This document shows positions 26,719-35,412 of a DNA stretch of 64,000 nt, piece after piece. The stretch comes from Thalassomonas viridans (lineage in GTDB: Bacteria > Pseudomonadota > Gammaproteobacteria > Enterobacterales > Alteromonadaceae). Within the stretch, counting starts at the first letter, position 1, and every line of letters starts with the position of its first letter. The notes under the pieces were generated by a model, which saw only the letters and a program-made list of their open reading frames with translations, did no database searches and was not told the DNA's origin. The stretch covers positions 4,464,001-4,528,000 of the forward strand of contig NZ_CP059733.1 of NCBI RefSeq assembly GCF_000948985.2. Reading direction: 5' to 3'. Both the position numbers and the translations under genes were made by a program.

Positions 26719-27636
26719 TCAAAAGCTACCGCTGGCGGACCGGGTTAAATCCAATTCATTAATAAAGGGAAGGTTACCGGATCGCCTGTGCTGCAGCACC
26801 CAGAACGCAGCCAGCGCCGGTGAATAAAGATCCGCGGTATCCACGCCAAAATCATCGCAAATCAGGTATTGCAGGCCGATATCATAGCTACGGCTGACTG
26901 GGTCCACCGTCAGCTCAGTAAGGCGGATACGCAGTCCCTGGGTGCCGCCGATAATGCCCTTCAGGGCGAACCCGTCGGAGAAGCTGAAACTAACCCCGGG
27001 CAAAGTGGTGCCGGCCAACGATAACGCATTACAATCAATCGTACCTGCCGAGGCCATAGCCGCCAATGCCGCTTCGATGGCGGTCAGGGTCGCGCTATTA
27101 AGCCGGGTAAAGGCGGCCGAGGCCAGAGCGGCACTGCCCAGGGTACTGGCATTGTCATGGCTTAAAGTAGTGCCGCTGCCGCCGGCAAAATGATCTACCA
27201 TACGCCAGCCTTCACTGCCTGCCAGTATGCCCAGCTCCAGGCGCATATCGTTGCGTAAACGAAAGTCGGTGGAAAGGTTATCTGCCTGCCACACCAGTGC
27301 CCTGCCCGCAGCGCCGACACCGGACAGGGACTGAAAATCATTATGGGTAAAGTCGGTACCACCGCCACAGCCGCCGCGGGAAAATATCTGCCTGGGCAGC
27401 TTGCTGCAGGGAGTTACAGTGATTGCACCGGGCGCCGCAAGACGTTGCAGCATACCGGGAGAGGTTTGGGGACGGGCGGAACTTGTCCTGAGTATATTTC
27501 TTACTTTACCGGTATTAGCCCGGCTTTGCTCCGATGAAAAGCCGGAATAACCTCTTTGCCCTCCCGGAGTTGTTCCCCTGCCGCTCTTGTCCCGGCGCTG
27601 ATGTCCCCTGTTAGTGTGATGGAAAAAATCAGGCAT
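26719..27636 (-). CDS. Candidate effector with DUF3289-like C-terminus
   Basis: A 305-residue protein with two parts. The first 75 residues are disordered and rich in R, G, S, Q and T (HTNRGHQRRDKSGRGTTPGG), much like the leaders of eCIS cargo proteins and of the DUF4157 protein at 28685. The remainder contains THNDFQSLSGVGAAGRALVW, MVDHFAGGSGTTLSHDN and a C-terminal block YDIGLQYLICDDFGVDTADL, then FWVLQHRR and PFINELDL, that resembles the DUF3289 family, seen in secreted toxins of gammaproteobacteria. The family call is from memory of the motif and is tentative. It lies about 1 kb past the end of the eCIS operon, same strand, separated by a PEP-CTERM gene on the other strand. Confidence 0.45.
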   Translation of the reverse strand: MPDFFHHTNRGHQRRDKSGRGTTPGGQRGYSGFSSEQSRANTGKVRNILRTSSARPQTSPGMLQRLAAPGAITVTPCSKLPRQIFSRGGCGGGTDFTHNDFQSLSGVGAAGRALVWQADNLSTDFRLRNDMRLELGILAGSEGWRMVDHFAGGSGTTLSHDNASTLGSAALASAAFTRLNSATLTAIEAALAAMASAGTIDCNALSLAGTTLPGVSFSFSDGFALKGIIGGTQGLRIRLTELTVDPVSRSYDIGLQYLICDDFGVDTADLYSPALAAFWVLQHRRSGNLPFINELDLTRSASGSF

Positions 27637-27967
27637 ATCCTTGTACCTTGTTCATACATTCGTGCTCTGGTGCGGTAACATAAATATAGTGCAACCAGAT
27701 CTCAGCACAGCACAAGTTCAGGTATTTCCCCGAATAGCCGGCAAAATACTTAAAACCTAATAGCTATAAAAAACACATGCATTAACATTTTCGGCACAGA
27801 AAAGCCACGAAAATGATCGTAATAAATACATTTTTTGTCTGTTTTATTTACAAAATTAACATCGTCATTTGAGCCCGTTTAAAAAACACACAGAGAGTCA
27901 ATGGCTTAGTGACTTGGCATTTTTTATGCCTTATCAAAGGCGGAATTCAACTAAAGGACTAATTATA

Positions 27968-28588
27968 ATGAAAAAACTAATCAAGTTGTTGTGTGTCACT
28001 CTGCTACTTCCCTTCTTTGCCGGCAACCAGGCGCTTGCCTCGACCATGGCCCTGGGGTTTCCCGATGAACCCACAGATTCCTGGATCTGGCCCGGCGCCA
28101 CTATCGGATGGGAATTTACCACTTCCACGGATATCCAAGTGGACAGCTTAGGGGTGTGGGACGAATTTGGTGACGGCCTGGCAGAAGAGCATGCCGTCGG
28201 CATCTGGACCCTGGACGGCACCCTGCTCACTTCGGCGATCGTCGGCAGCGGCACCAGCGCCGATTTAGACAGCAGTTTCCGCTGGGTGGATATTCCCAGT
28301 TTTGCCCTGGACGCCGGCAGCTATGTCGTAGGCGCCTACTTCTCTGACAACTCCGACCGCGGCGCGGCGCGCAGCAGCTACACCACCGCCAGCGAAATTA
28401 CCTTTAACCAGAACCTGTTCCTGTACAACAATGGCTTTACCTTGCCTACCAGCCACTGGTCCGGTTTTGACGGCGGCAACTTCGGCGCCAACTTTAAATT
28501 CACTGCCGCTTCGGTACCCGAGCCGTCGGCCCTGTTCCTGTTCGGCTTAGGTTTTATCGGCATGGCACTGCGTAAAGCCAAAAAATAA
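27968..28588 (+). CDS. PEP-CTERM sorting-signal exported protein
   Basis: From ATG 27968 the product is 206 residues with a clear signal peptide (MKKLIKLLCVTLLLPFFAGNQALAS) and a PEP-CTERM tail (VPEPSALFLFGLGFIGMAL, then RKAKK). An upstream in-frame ATG at 27869 would put 33 residues before the signal and is rejected. The mature part (SWIWPGATIGWEFTTSTDIQVDSLGVWDEFGDGL, DAGSYVVGAYF) looks like a beta-sandwich of the DUF4082 type found in exported proteins. It lies in opposite orientation just beyond the 3' end of the eCIS operon and shares its terminator. Confidence 0.85.
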   Translation: MKKLIKLLCVTLLLPFFAGNQALASTMALGFPDEPTDSWIWPGATIGWEFTTSTDIQVDSLGVWDEFGDGLAEEHAVGIWTLDGTLLTSAIVGSGTSADLDSSFRWVDIPSFALDAGSYVVGAYFSDNSDRGAARSSYTTASEITFNQNLFLYNNGFTLPTSHWSGFDGGNFGANFKFTAASVPEPSALFLFGLGFIGMALRKAKK

Positions 28589-28606
28589 TCCCTGACTTTA
28601 TGCCTG

Positions 28607-28642
28607 AAAAGCACCTTAAAGTGATTTAAGGTGCTTTTATTT
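28607..28642. terminator. Bidirectional terminator between PEP-CTERM gene and eCIS operon
   Basis: AAAAGCACCTTAAA-GTGA-TTTAAGGTGCTTTT forms a perfect 14-bp stem with A- and T-runs on both sides. It lies 19 bp after the PEP-CTERM stop and 43 bp beyond the last eCIS stop, so it can end both convergent transcripts. Confidence 0.9.
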
Positions 28643-28684
28643 TATCCGTCTTTTGCCTGAAGGTAACGCAGGTTTTAGCCCGCA

Positions 28685-30232
28685 TCAGGAACTCTGGCAG
28701 GTGTAAATAAAGGTTCCCATTGACATCTTATGGGAGATGGAAGCATCCGGGAAGGAAACCCCGGCCGAGGCCGAGCCGACCCCTGCACTGACGCTGCTGC
28801 TGGCTCCCACCGAGCCACCGACCCTGACGGTCAGCGCCATTTGCGAGTTACCGGCCCTGCGGTCGGTTTGCACCGCAATCGCCCCGGCAGCCGGACTGTG
28901 GCTGAGATCCCAGACGCTGCCGCCGCGCTCATTGGCGGAAATTTCACAGCTGTCACCGGAAGCCTGACAGGTCAGATCTACCGTGGCATTAAAGCGAATA
29001 TGCTCCCAGGATACCCAGAGGCCGTAATAAACCTTGGCAAACACATACATACGAACCCTGAGATGATCGTTGCGATTATCGACATTGGCCCGGTAAGTGA
29101 CATGGCTACGCCAGCTTTCCCGGCTTCTTTCGGCAAAAGATAAGGCGTTATTGCCTACCCCTGTATTTGCCGGTGTACAGGTCACCCTTTGCATCACATC
29201 ATTTGCTTTTAACTGCACGGCTTCGTTTTCAATGGCGCCGCCACCGGCAATGGTCGCCGCCCCCGACGAAGAGCCGCCGCCCTCCTGCGGCCTGAGCGAG
29301 TCGTATTCCGCCTTTTTCTGCGGATCCTGCTCACCGATATCATCGTCGCTGCTTTGCCTTTGTATGCTCGTTGGCAGGGAAATACCCCTGGTTGAGGTAA
29401 AACCATCGATCTTGAACCTGGGATCCCCGGTACTGATATGCGCCGCCGACTTGGTCTGGATACTCATGCCACTAAGGTCATCCTCCCGTGCACATTCTTC
29501 ACATTTATGCTGGGCCACTGGCACTGCGCCGTCCTGCTGAGGCAGGACTTTGGCTGCCGGTAAAGACATTTTCGCCGCTTTCTCCCCCATCACGTCCGCT
29601 TCCCGCTCTAAGGCAACATCGTCGTTGATGCTCTGGCCGTTCACCTCACGGGAAGGTTTTACCCGCCCCTGCAGTTGCTGCACCACATGCCAGCCTTCAT
29701 GGGGCAGATGCTGCTCCTGCCCCGGGGCAACATAGATATCCTGCCCCTGGGTATAGGCCAGGGCATTTACCCGGGCTGGCTTGACGGAGTTGGTATGCAC
29801 CCGGGTGCCGGAAAGATCCATATCGGAAAGGGCCTCCAGCCCCGCCTGCAACGATGCCGGCATCGCCGTACCATTAGCCCCGCTATCCTCTTCCTGGTAT
29901 TGCTGTACCTGAGAACCGTCGCTGAGCTTAGGCTGCATTAGTTCTTCCTCCTCTTCCATCGGCTGCCGCTGCACCACTTCCCCGCTTGGTAGCTGTGAGC
30001 CTCTGGCATCAGCGGACTTAGACTGTAATAACTCTTCCTCTTCTTCCGGTTGCCGCTGCGCCGCTTCCTGTTTTTGTAAGACCTCCGTACTGTCCTCTCC
30101 CGGGTTATAAGACAGGGCTTCACGTATTTGCCGGCGCTGGTTACCGGCATAGGAGGACACATTCGTGCCGGGAACAAGGCTTTTCTGCCGGGATGTTTTA
30201 TCCGGATGTTTTGATATAGCAAACCTGTGCAT
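28685..30232 (-). CDS. eCIS DUF4157 protein (HExxH metalloprotease-like)
   Basis: The 515-residue product starts at 30232 (CAGGGAGA 8 nt upstream). The N-terminal 125 residues are disordered and carry repeats of a charged motif (RQPEEEEELLQ, RQPMEEEEELMQ) typical of eCIS-linked proteins. A DUF4157 domain spans about 125-215: GTRVHTNSVKPARVNALAYTQ, DIYVAPG and the zinc-site motif HEGWH at 178-182 (family consensus HExxH). DUF4157 is a hallmark of eCIS loci and is thought to act as cargo or in cargo handling. The C-terminal 170 residues are beta-rich and Ser/Gly-rich (GGSVGASSSVSAGVGSASAGVSF), and may be the active part of an effector. It is the last gene of the operon. Confidence 0.85.
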   Translation of the reverse strand: MHRFAISKHPDKTSRQKSLVPGTNVSSYAGNQRRQIREALSYNPGEDSTEVLQKQEAAQRQPEEEEELLQSKSADARGSQLPSGEVVQRQPMEEEEELMQPKLSDGSQVQQYQEEDSGANGTAMPASLQAGLEALSDMDLSGTRVHTNSVKPARVNALAYTQGQDIYVAPGQEQHLPHEGWHVVQQLQGRVKPSREVNGQSINDDVALEREADVMGEKAAKMSLPAAKVLPQQDGAVPVAQHKCEECAREDDLSGMSIQTKSAAHISTGDPRFKIDGFTSTRGISLPTSIQRQSSDDDIGEQDPQKKAEYDSLRPQEGGGSSSGAATIAGGGAIENEAVQLKANDVMQRVTCTPANTGVGNNALSFAERSRESWRSHVTYRANVDNRNDHLRVRMYVFAKVYYGLWVSWEHIRFNATVDLTCQASGDSCEISANERGGSVWDLSHSPAAGAIAVQTDRRAGNSQMALTVRVGGSVGASSSVSAGVGSASAGVSFPDASISHKMSMGTFIYTCQSS

Positions 30233-30322
30233 AGCAAACTCTCCCTGAACCTGATTAAAATTAACAACAGCTAACAACTTCTGCCTTGAACGCTATTAAG
30301 GCAGGGCCGGCGTCCAAAGGCC

Positions 30323-33300
30323 TTAAGAAAATACCGTCCCCATATTGTCGCTGGTAACGGCCCCGTCCCTGGCAATGAAATGTATCGTCGCATCCGGCTC
30401 CAGGGTAATGTTCTGGGTGATCATCACCCTGAGCCCTAATATTTCCATGTAACGGCCTGTGGGATTGCGGGAGCTGAAGAAATTATTATTGAGCTGTACT
30501 ATGCCCCCTAAAACACTTTCATCCATACCGGTGAATTCGTTATCCGAAAGCGCGCACCTGGCATGGCCGCTAAAGGGTAAAGCAGGACCGCCTGCGGCAT
30601 CCAGGCCGACAAAAGTGATGACACGGTATAAGCGGCTCTTGCTGATGGCAAGCTGGTTTTGCGCCGTTAAAAAGTTGCTGCCCAGGCTGATATCTTCCTC
30701 CCTCATCGGCCTGCCGCCCGTGATAAGGGCGCTGTTCAAAATCAGGTGGCTGTTAAAAACACTGTCACTGATCTGCACCGATAAACCGTTGTCCGCGATT
30801 CCCAAACCATGGGCAAAACCTGACTCGGTTGCAAAGGTCACAAAATTATCGATCAGGCTTACCCGCTGATTTATGCTGATATTGGCATCCGCCAGGGTTT
30901 GATAAAAGGCATTGATATTTCGGCTGCGGTTGCCCGCAGCCACTACGGTGAAATTATTGGAGAGGCGGGGGCCGGTATTGGTGGTAAACTCATTGGCAAC
31001 ACTGCGCATAATAATGGTTCTGTTGCGCCCTGACCTGTTGATGCGGTTGATGCCGGCGCTGGGAATTTCACTGGCCCAGCTGTTTCTGGTGGCCTGGGGT
31101 AGAGCATCGATTTCCTGGGCCAGGGTTAATACCGCCTCGTCATATTCCGGACTGTATTTGCTGAAGCGGCCCGTAAGCAGGCTATCCACCAGGGACACAA
31201 CCCTGGTATTGCCGGCGATTTCACCGGCGGTAAAATCGCTAGTGCTGACGTTTGAGATCGACCGGGTATAGCTGGCGCTGAGGATATTGCCGCTCCATAC
31301 CAGGTTGCCGGCATCGCCTAATGCCGCCACCTCTATTACCGCAGCAGCATCCGGGTTGTTGCCGGCCCGGATAAAGTGGCAGTTTTCAACCACGATATTA
31401 TCGGCGTTAAGCTGCATATTGGCGTCGCCGCCTTCGAAAATAAAGGTGATATCCCGAAAGATCACTTCCCGGGCGCTAATAGTCCAGGCCTGGCCGACAA
31501 AACGCACTATACTGGCCTGGGTGCCGCTGCCGATAATTTTTACGGTATCTTTTTCACTGACAGGTACCGGATTAGTCACCTGGTGGTCGAATGCCTGCAG
31601 GCACAACCAGATGGAAGTGCGCGCCGCATCCCCCTGAAAATCTGCCAGTTCGTTATCCAGCGTACGCTCAATGCCGTCAACGGCAATCGAGCAGCCTCCA
31701 CTTGCCTGCACCTCCCGCTCGCAGAGGATTTGCAGCGCTTCCTGCACCGTTACCGCCAGCTGCAGGTCCGGGCACAAGGTGCCGTCCTGGTTCATGGGAA
31801 TATTGTCGGCGCGCAACCCGCACAAAAGCGTATCCAGGGTTTCTTTTAACGGCCGGTTAACGGCGGTTAATCCCAGCAGGCTGCGCACGCTGGGGCTGGC
31901 ATCGCAGGCGGGCACCAGATAGGGCAAGGTATTGGCATTGAGATTACATAACAGGGCGTTTATGGCAATATCCAGCGGCTGGATATCATTGCCGGGCAAG
32001 CCCAGCAATGAGCGCACGCTGGGATCGGCGGCAGTGCCGCATCCGGGGATCAGATACGGCAAAGTCGCAGCGCTGAGATTGCAAAACAGGGCATCGAGCA
32101 TGTCCTTAACCGAAGTCTTGCCGTCATTGTCCAAGTCAGGCCAGCCGGGCAAGGTACTGAAATAAGCCAGCACGGTATCTGTGGTACAGCCGGGAGTGAC
32201 ATAGGCGATATCTTCGGCGCCGATATCACACAAGGCATCCAGAGCCTCTTGAACATTTTCCGCGCCATGAAACAAATTGTTGCAGCTTTCAATAAAGCCG
32301 ACATCCGCCGCCATAATATTAGTTAACGCCGGGAAATGAAACTGCCTGTGCTGGGCGTCCGTTTGCGGCACCAAAGTACCGGCGCCGTCTACGGTGGCCA
32401 GCACCAGGTAATGGTGTTTGACGCCGTTTGGCAATTCGCCCTGCACTTCGGAGCCGAGCACGTAATCACCGGGTTCGTTAACCGCTTCACGCACCGGGGT
32501 AAACCAGAAATCACCGGCGACAAAGCGGTTGCCGTTCAGGGTCAGGGTCAGCTGCAGCAACTCCAGGTTAACGTTAAAATCGGTGTTGATCTCGAAATAG
32601 CCGTGGGCATCGCTGTTGACGGCATCGGAGAAGCTGGTGCCCCGGTCGATACCGGAAACCAAAGCGGCGGCCGTGAGGTTGATGGTGCAGTAACCGTCCC
32701 ACTGGCGCACATAATCCTTGGCTTCATCCGGCGCCACCGGCACCGTATAAGTGTCGCTCAGGGTGCCGCGTTTGGCCCTTACCCCCATAAAATGGTTGCC
32801 GAGGTTTTTTTCCGTTTCTTCATCGAAAAACTCATAGACGAAATCCCCCGAGGTAAAACCTGCCGGCTCCTCCCCGGTGACAAACTGCTCGGCGCCGTTA
32901 TCCCGCGACCATTTCAGGACGATAAAATCCTCGCCGCCGTCGTTATAAACATCATGTACTTCCACCCGAAACAGGTAATTGCCGATGCGCTCGTCCAGCT
33001 CAACCTTGATGGAGCAGGGATCGCAGATATCTTCGCTGACAAAGATAGTGCGCAGCGCCAGGCTCAGCTCGCCGTCCCCTATGCTCGGGTTTTGCGCTTC
33101 ATCCGCCACATCCAGGGTATCGGCGGCCCATTTCACCTGGCACATGGTCTGGGTGCGGGTGCAGGTATCGGCGCCGTGCAGCCCGGGATCGAGCAAGGCG
33201 GCATCTTCCAGACTGGTCACGCTGCGTTCCCAGACATCGGCATACAGCAAAAAATTATTGGCGGGCAAAGCCTGGGGATTAATAAGGTCCGTTTGGCCGG

Positions 33301-33574
33301 TAAAATCCACCGGGGTTTCGCCTGTCACCTCGGCGGGAATGCCGTCAACATAAAGCCGCCCCGGCGCTATGGTAAAGTCATTGTTTATCGCCAGGCCGCC
33401 GCTTGCCGGGGCGCCGCTTTTTATGGCGTCGTCCAGAGCATCATTCAGCCGGGTTTTAACGATATCCGACAGCTCGTTAACATCACTGTCGAGCACCGCC
33501 CGTCCCTGCTGCTGGTAGACGGATGAATAACGTTTCTCTGCTTGATGGCTATCCTTAGCAATCTGAGTTTTCAT
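30323..33574 (-). CDS. DUF6519 protein with parallel beta-helix region (eCIS tail accessory)
   Basis: The 1083-residue protein opens with MKTQIAKDSHQAEKRYSSVYQQQGRAVLDSDVNELSDIV, the signature of the DUF6519 family found in phage-tail-like loci. After about 400 residues comes a region of four related units with a dockerin/EF-like loop (DLDNDGKTSVKDML) and repeated phrases (LPYLIPGCGTAADPSVRSLL, LPYLVPACDASPSVRSLL). From about residue 640 a beta-helix follows (KIIGSGTQASIVRFVG, FRDITFIFEGGDANMQL, NIVVENCHF). The make-up suggests an exposed fibre, spike or adhesin used for target recognition; it sits in the position of tail-fibre genes, after gpI. Function inferred. Confidence 0.65.
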   Translation of the reverse strand: MKTQIAKDSHQAEKRYSSVYQQQGRAVLDSDVNELSDIVKTRLNDALDDAIKSGAPASGGLAINNDFTIAPGRLYVDGIPAEVTGETPVDFTGQTDLINPQALPANNFLLYADVWERSVTSLEDAALLDPGLHGADTCTRTQTMCQVKWAADTLDVADEAQNPSIGDGELSLALRTIFVSEDICDPCSIKVELDERIGNYLFRVEVHDVYNDGGEDFIVLKWSRDNGAEQFVTGEEPAGFTSGDFVYEFFDEETEKNLGNHFMGVRAKRGTLSDTYTVPVAPDEAKDYVRQWDGYCTINLTAAALVSGIDRGTSFSDAVNSDAHGYFEINTDFNVNLELLQLTLTLNGNRFVAGDFWFTPVREAVNEPGDYVLGSEVQGELPNGVKHHYLVLATVDGAGTLVPQTDAQHRQFHFPALTNIMAADVGFIESCNNLFHGAENVQEALDALCDIGAEDIAYVTPGCTTDTVLAYFSTLPGWPDLDNDGKTSVKDMLDALFCNLSAATLPYLIPGCGTAADPSVRSLLGLPGNDIQPLDIAINALLCNLNANTLPYLVPACDASPSVRSLLGLTAVNRPLKETLDTLLCGLRADNIPMNQDGTLCPDLQLAVTVQEALQILCEREVQASGGCSIAVDGIERTLDNELADFQGDAARTSIWLCLQAFDHQVTNPVPVSEKDTVKIIGSGTQASIVRFVGQAWTISAREVIFRDITFIFEGGDANMQLNADNIVVENCHFIRAGNNPDAAAVIEVAALGDAGNLVWSGNILSASYTRSISNVSTSDFTAGEIAGNTRVVSLVDSLLTGRFSKYSPEYDEAVLTLAQEIDALPQATRNSWASEIPSAGINRINRSGRNRTIIMRSVANEFTTNTGPRLSNNFTVVAAGNRSRNINAFYQTLADANISINQRVSLIDNFVTFATESGFAHGLGIADNGLSVQISDSVFNSHLILNSALITGGRPMREEDISLGSNFLTAQNQLAISKSRLYRVITFVGLDAAGGPALPFSGHARCALSDNEFTGMDESVLGGIVQLNNNFFSSRNPTGRYMEILGLRVMITQNITLEPDATIHFIARDGAVTSDNMGTVFS

Positions 33575-33660
33575 TGTTTTTCTCCCATAGCCATTTGTTT
33601 AAATGTATTTATTCCTAAAAATTACTTTCATCATGGATAACGCTCACTTTCGCTTAATCC

Positions 33661-35364
33661 TTATGCCTGCTTCTGCGGGGGGATGCAGTTGAGGCTGACA
33701 TCGCTTACCAGCACGGCTTCGAACCCCACAGGTAAAAAGTCCGCCAGTTTATCTATCACGGCATCCTGCTTTAAAATCATCAAGTCGTCATGATAGGCGC
33801 CCATTTCCCCGCCGTCCTCGGCGCCGTATTTGATGCTTTCACTGCTGTTGGCCCACAAGACACCGCAGCCGGGTTCGCCAAAAGTCAAATTGATAAAATT
33901 CGGCATATCCGAGGTACAGCTGCCCTGGTTTACCAGCAGCTGTTCGTCCAGGGGATCCAGCCCGAGGTTGAACTCCTGGGGCTCGAAACGGCTGTAACGG
34001 ATACAGCCCTTTTCCGGCGGATCCATATCGACGCGGTCTTTCCGGATCTGCTTCAATAAAATACAGTCGCTGATCAGCACCACTTCCGCCAGGACCACTT
34101 CCAGCACGGTGCAATACTCCAGCTGTATCATGCCGCTGGCCACTTCTATGGTTTTGATCAGGGAGGATTTGGCATCCAGCACCGGCACATCCTTTTCCGG
34201 GTCGCTGACGATCAGCTTGCGGACCGCGCAGCCGGTTAGTTTCAGCTGGCCGTCTTTGATGGTCAGGGTATTTTCCAGCCAGATGTTTGCAAATTCATAC
34301 ACGGCTTCTTCGTCAAAGGTTTTTACCCCGCGAAGTTTCAGCGCTTTGTCCGTCAGCCCCAGATAGCTGTAATGGGGCACCTCTTTGCCGTTCCATTCGG
34401 TGGTACCTGTGATGATGCGGATATTGTCATCCTGGTAGTTTTCTTCGCTTTCAATACCCGACCAGTGGATACTGACGGGATTTTTACTGAAAAAGCCCAC
34501 CTGCAAAGGGGTATAACACAGCAATTTGCGCGGGTGGAAAAAGCCCTTGTTGGCGCGGGCGGTTCGATAACTATCCAGGGTCGTTCCGGAAGCGGAAATA
34601 AAACCTGCGCTTGCCCCCGGCCCCGGGGTACGAAAGTCTACGGTGCGCTTGCTGACATCCTGATAGCTGCCGGGAAAACAGGGGACGCCGTTATGGTTTT
34701 GCTGGCACCAGTTCACCTGGCTATTATCTATGTTGCTGGTGATCGCCGCCGGATCATTGATATCACACTGCGCCGATCGCGAAGCATACCTGAAATCCAC
34801 GGTAACATAAGGCAGGCCCGGGTGGCGTGCCTTTTCGGCCGCCGGCAGGGAAGCATCAAGATCTTCGTCTGCGCCAAACAGGATAGCCGGCAATAGGGGA
34901 TCCCCTATCCTTGCTGTGGCGGCGATACGCTTATAACCTTCCTGGATTTCCACCTCAAACTGACCCACGGCTTCGCAGATATCTTCCAGGCAAGGCAGGC
35001 TGCCTTTGCTTTGCCGCCAGGCGATGGCGTTGGCCACTTCCGCCCGCTGCCCGGCAATATCCGGCGACACCAGGGTGACATCAAGCAAGTCGGCAAAATA
35101 AGGCAATAACCAGGGCTGGCAGCTTTGCTCCAGGCCTTCGCTGTCCAGCCCGGCTTCATCGGGGAAATTATCATAAAGCTGCTGCTTGACGGTGTAATAA
35201 ATCTGCGTCAGCAAGTCGCCGTTGGCCTGGAGGTATTTGGCGAGATCGCCTTTTTCTATGATGTTATTGTCCCCGTCCCGCCGGGTATTGTCCCGCTCCC
35301 GAAATACCGACGGCAAAAGCTGGTAAAGCTGCTCTCCCAAATCCGTTTTGTGTGCTGGCATCAT
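33661..35364 (-). CDS. eCIS baseplate protein, phage tail protein I (gpI)-like
   Basis: The 567-residue product has a gpI-type N-terminus: QLLPSVFRERD, LTQIYYTVKQQLYDNFPDE, PWLLPYFADLLDV, and the sequence AEVANAIAWRQSKGSLPCLEDICEAVGQFEVEIQEGYKR. In P2, gpI joins the baseplate wedge. The C-terminal 400 residues are larger than in phage gpI and contain a repetitive beta-strand segment (LKLTGCAVRKLIVSDPEKDV, IQLEYCTVLEVVLAEVVLISDC) typical of the long versions in eCIS. It lies 49 bp after the large gpJ-like gene. Confidence 0.75.
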   Translation of the reverse strand: MMPAHKTDLGEQLYQLLPSVFRERDNTRRDGDNNIIEKGDLAKYLQANGDLLTQIYYTVKQQLYDNFPDEAGLDSEGLEQSCQPWLLPYFADLLDVTLVSPDIAGQRAEVANAIAWRQSKGSLPCLEDICEAVGQFEVEIQEGYKRIAATARIGDPLLPAILFGADEDLDASLPAAEKARHPGLPYVTVDFRYASRSAQCDINDPAAITSNIDNSQVNWCQQNHNGVPCFPGSYQDVSKRTVDFRTPGPGASAGFISASGTTLDSYRTARANKGFFHPRKLLCYTPLQVGFFSKNPVSIHWSGIESEENYQDDNIRIITGTTEWNGKEVPHYSYLGLTDKALKLRGVKTFDEEAVYEFANIWLENTLTIKDGQLKLTGCAVRKLIVSDPEKDVPVLDAKSSLIKTIEVASGMIQLEYCTVLEVVLAEVVLISDCILLKQIRKDRVDMDPPEKGCIRYSRFEPQEFNLGLDPLDEQLLVNQGSCTSDMPNFINLTFGEPGCGVLWANSSESIKYGAEDGGEMGAYHDDLMILKQDAVIDKLADFLPVGFEAVLVSDVSLNCIPPQKQA

Positions 35365-35412
35365 CTGTTTCCTTGCTCTTGCTTACCCTTTGCCATGTTC
35401 TTTCCCGGCGGC

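Noticed and set aside
28730..29940. Several plus-strand ORFs across the eCIS DUF4157 gene
   Set aside because: They are GC-rich shadow frames of a gene whose minus-strand product has a recognisable domain.
32336..33526. 396-codon plus-strand ORF across the DUF6519 gene
   Set aside because: Long antisense frame in GC-rich coding DNA; no domain or ribosome site, and the minus-strand frame is a recognised family.
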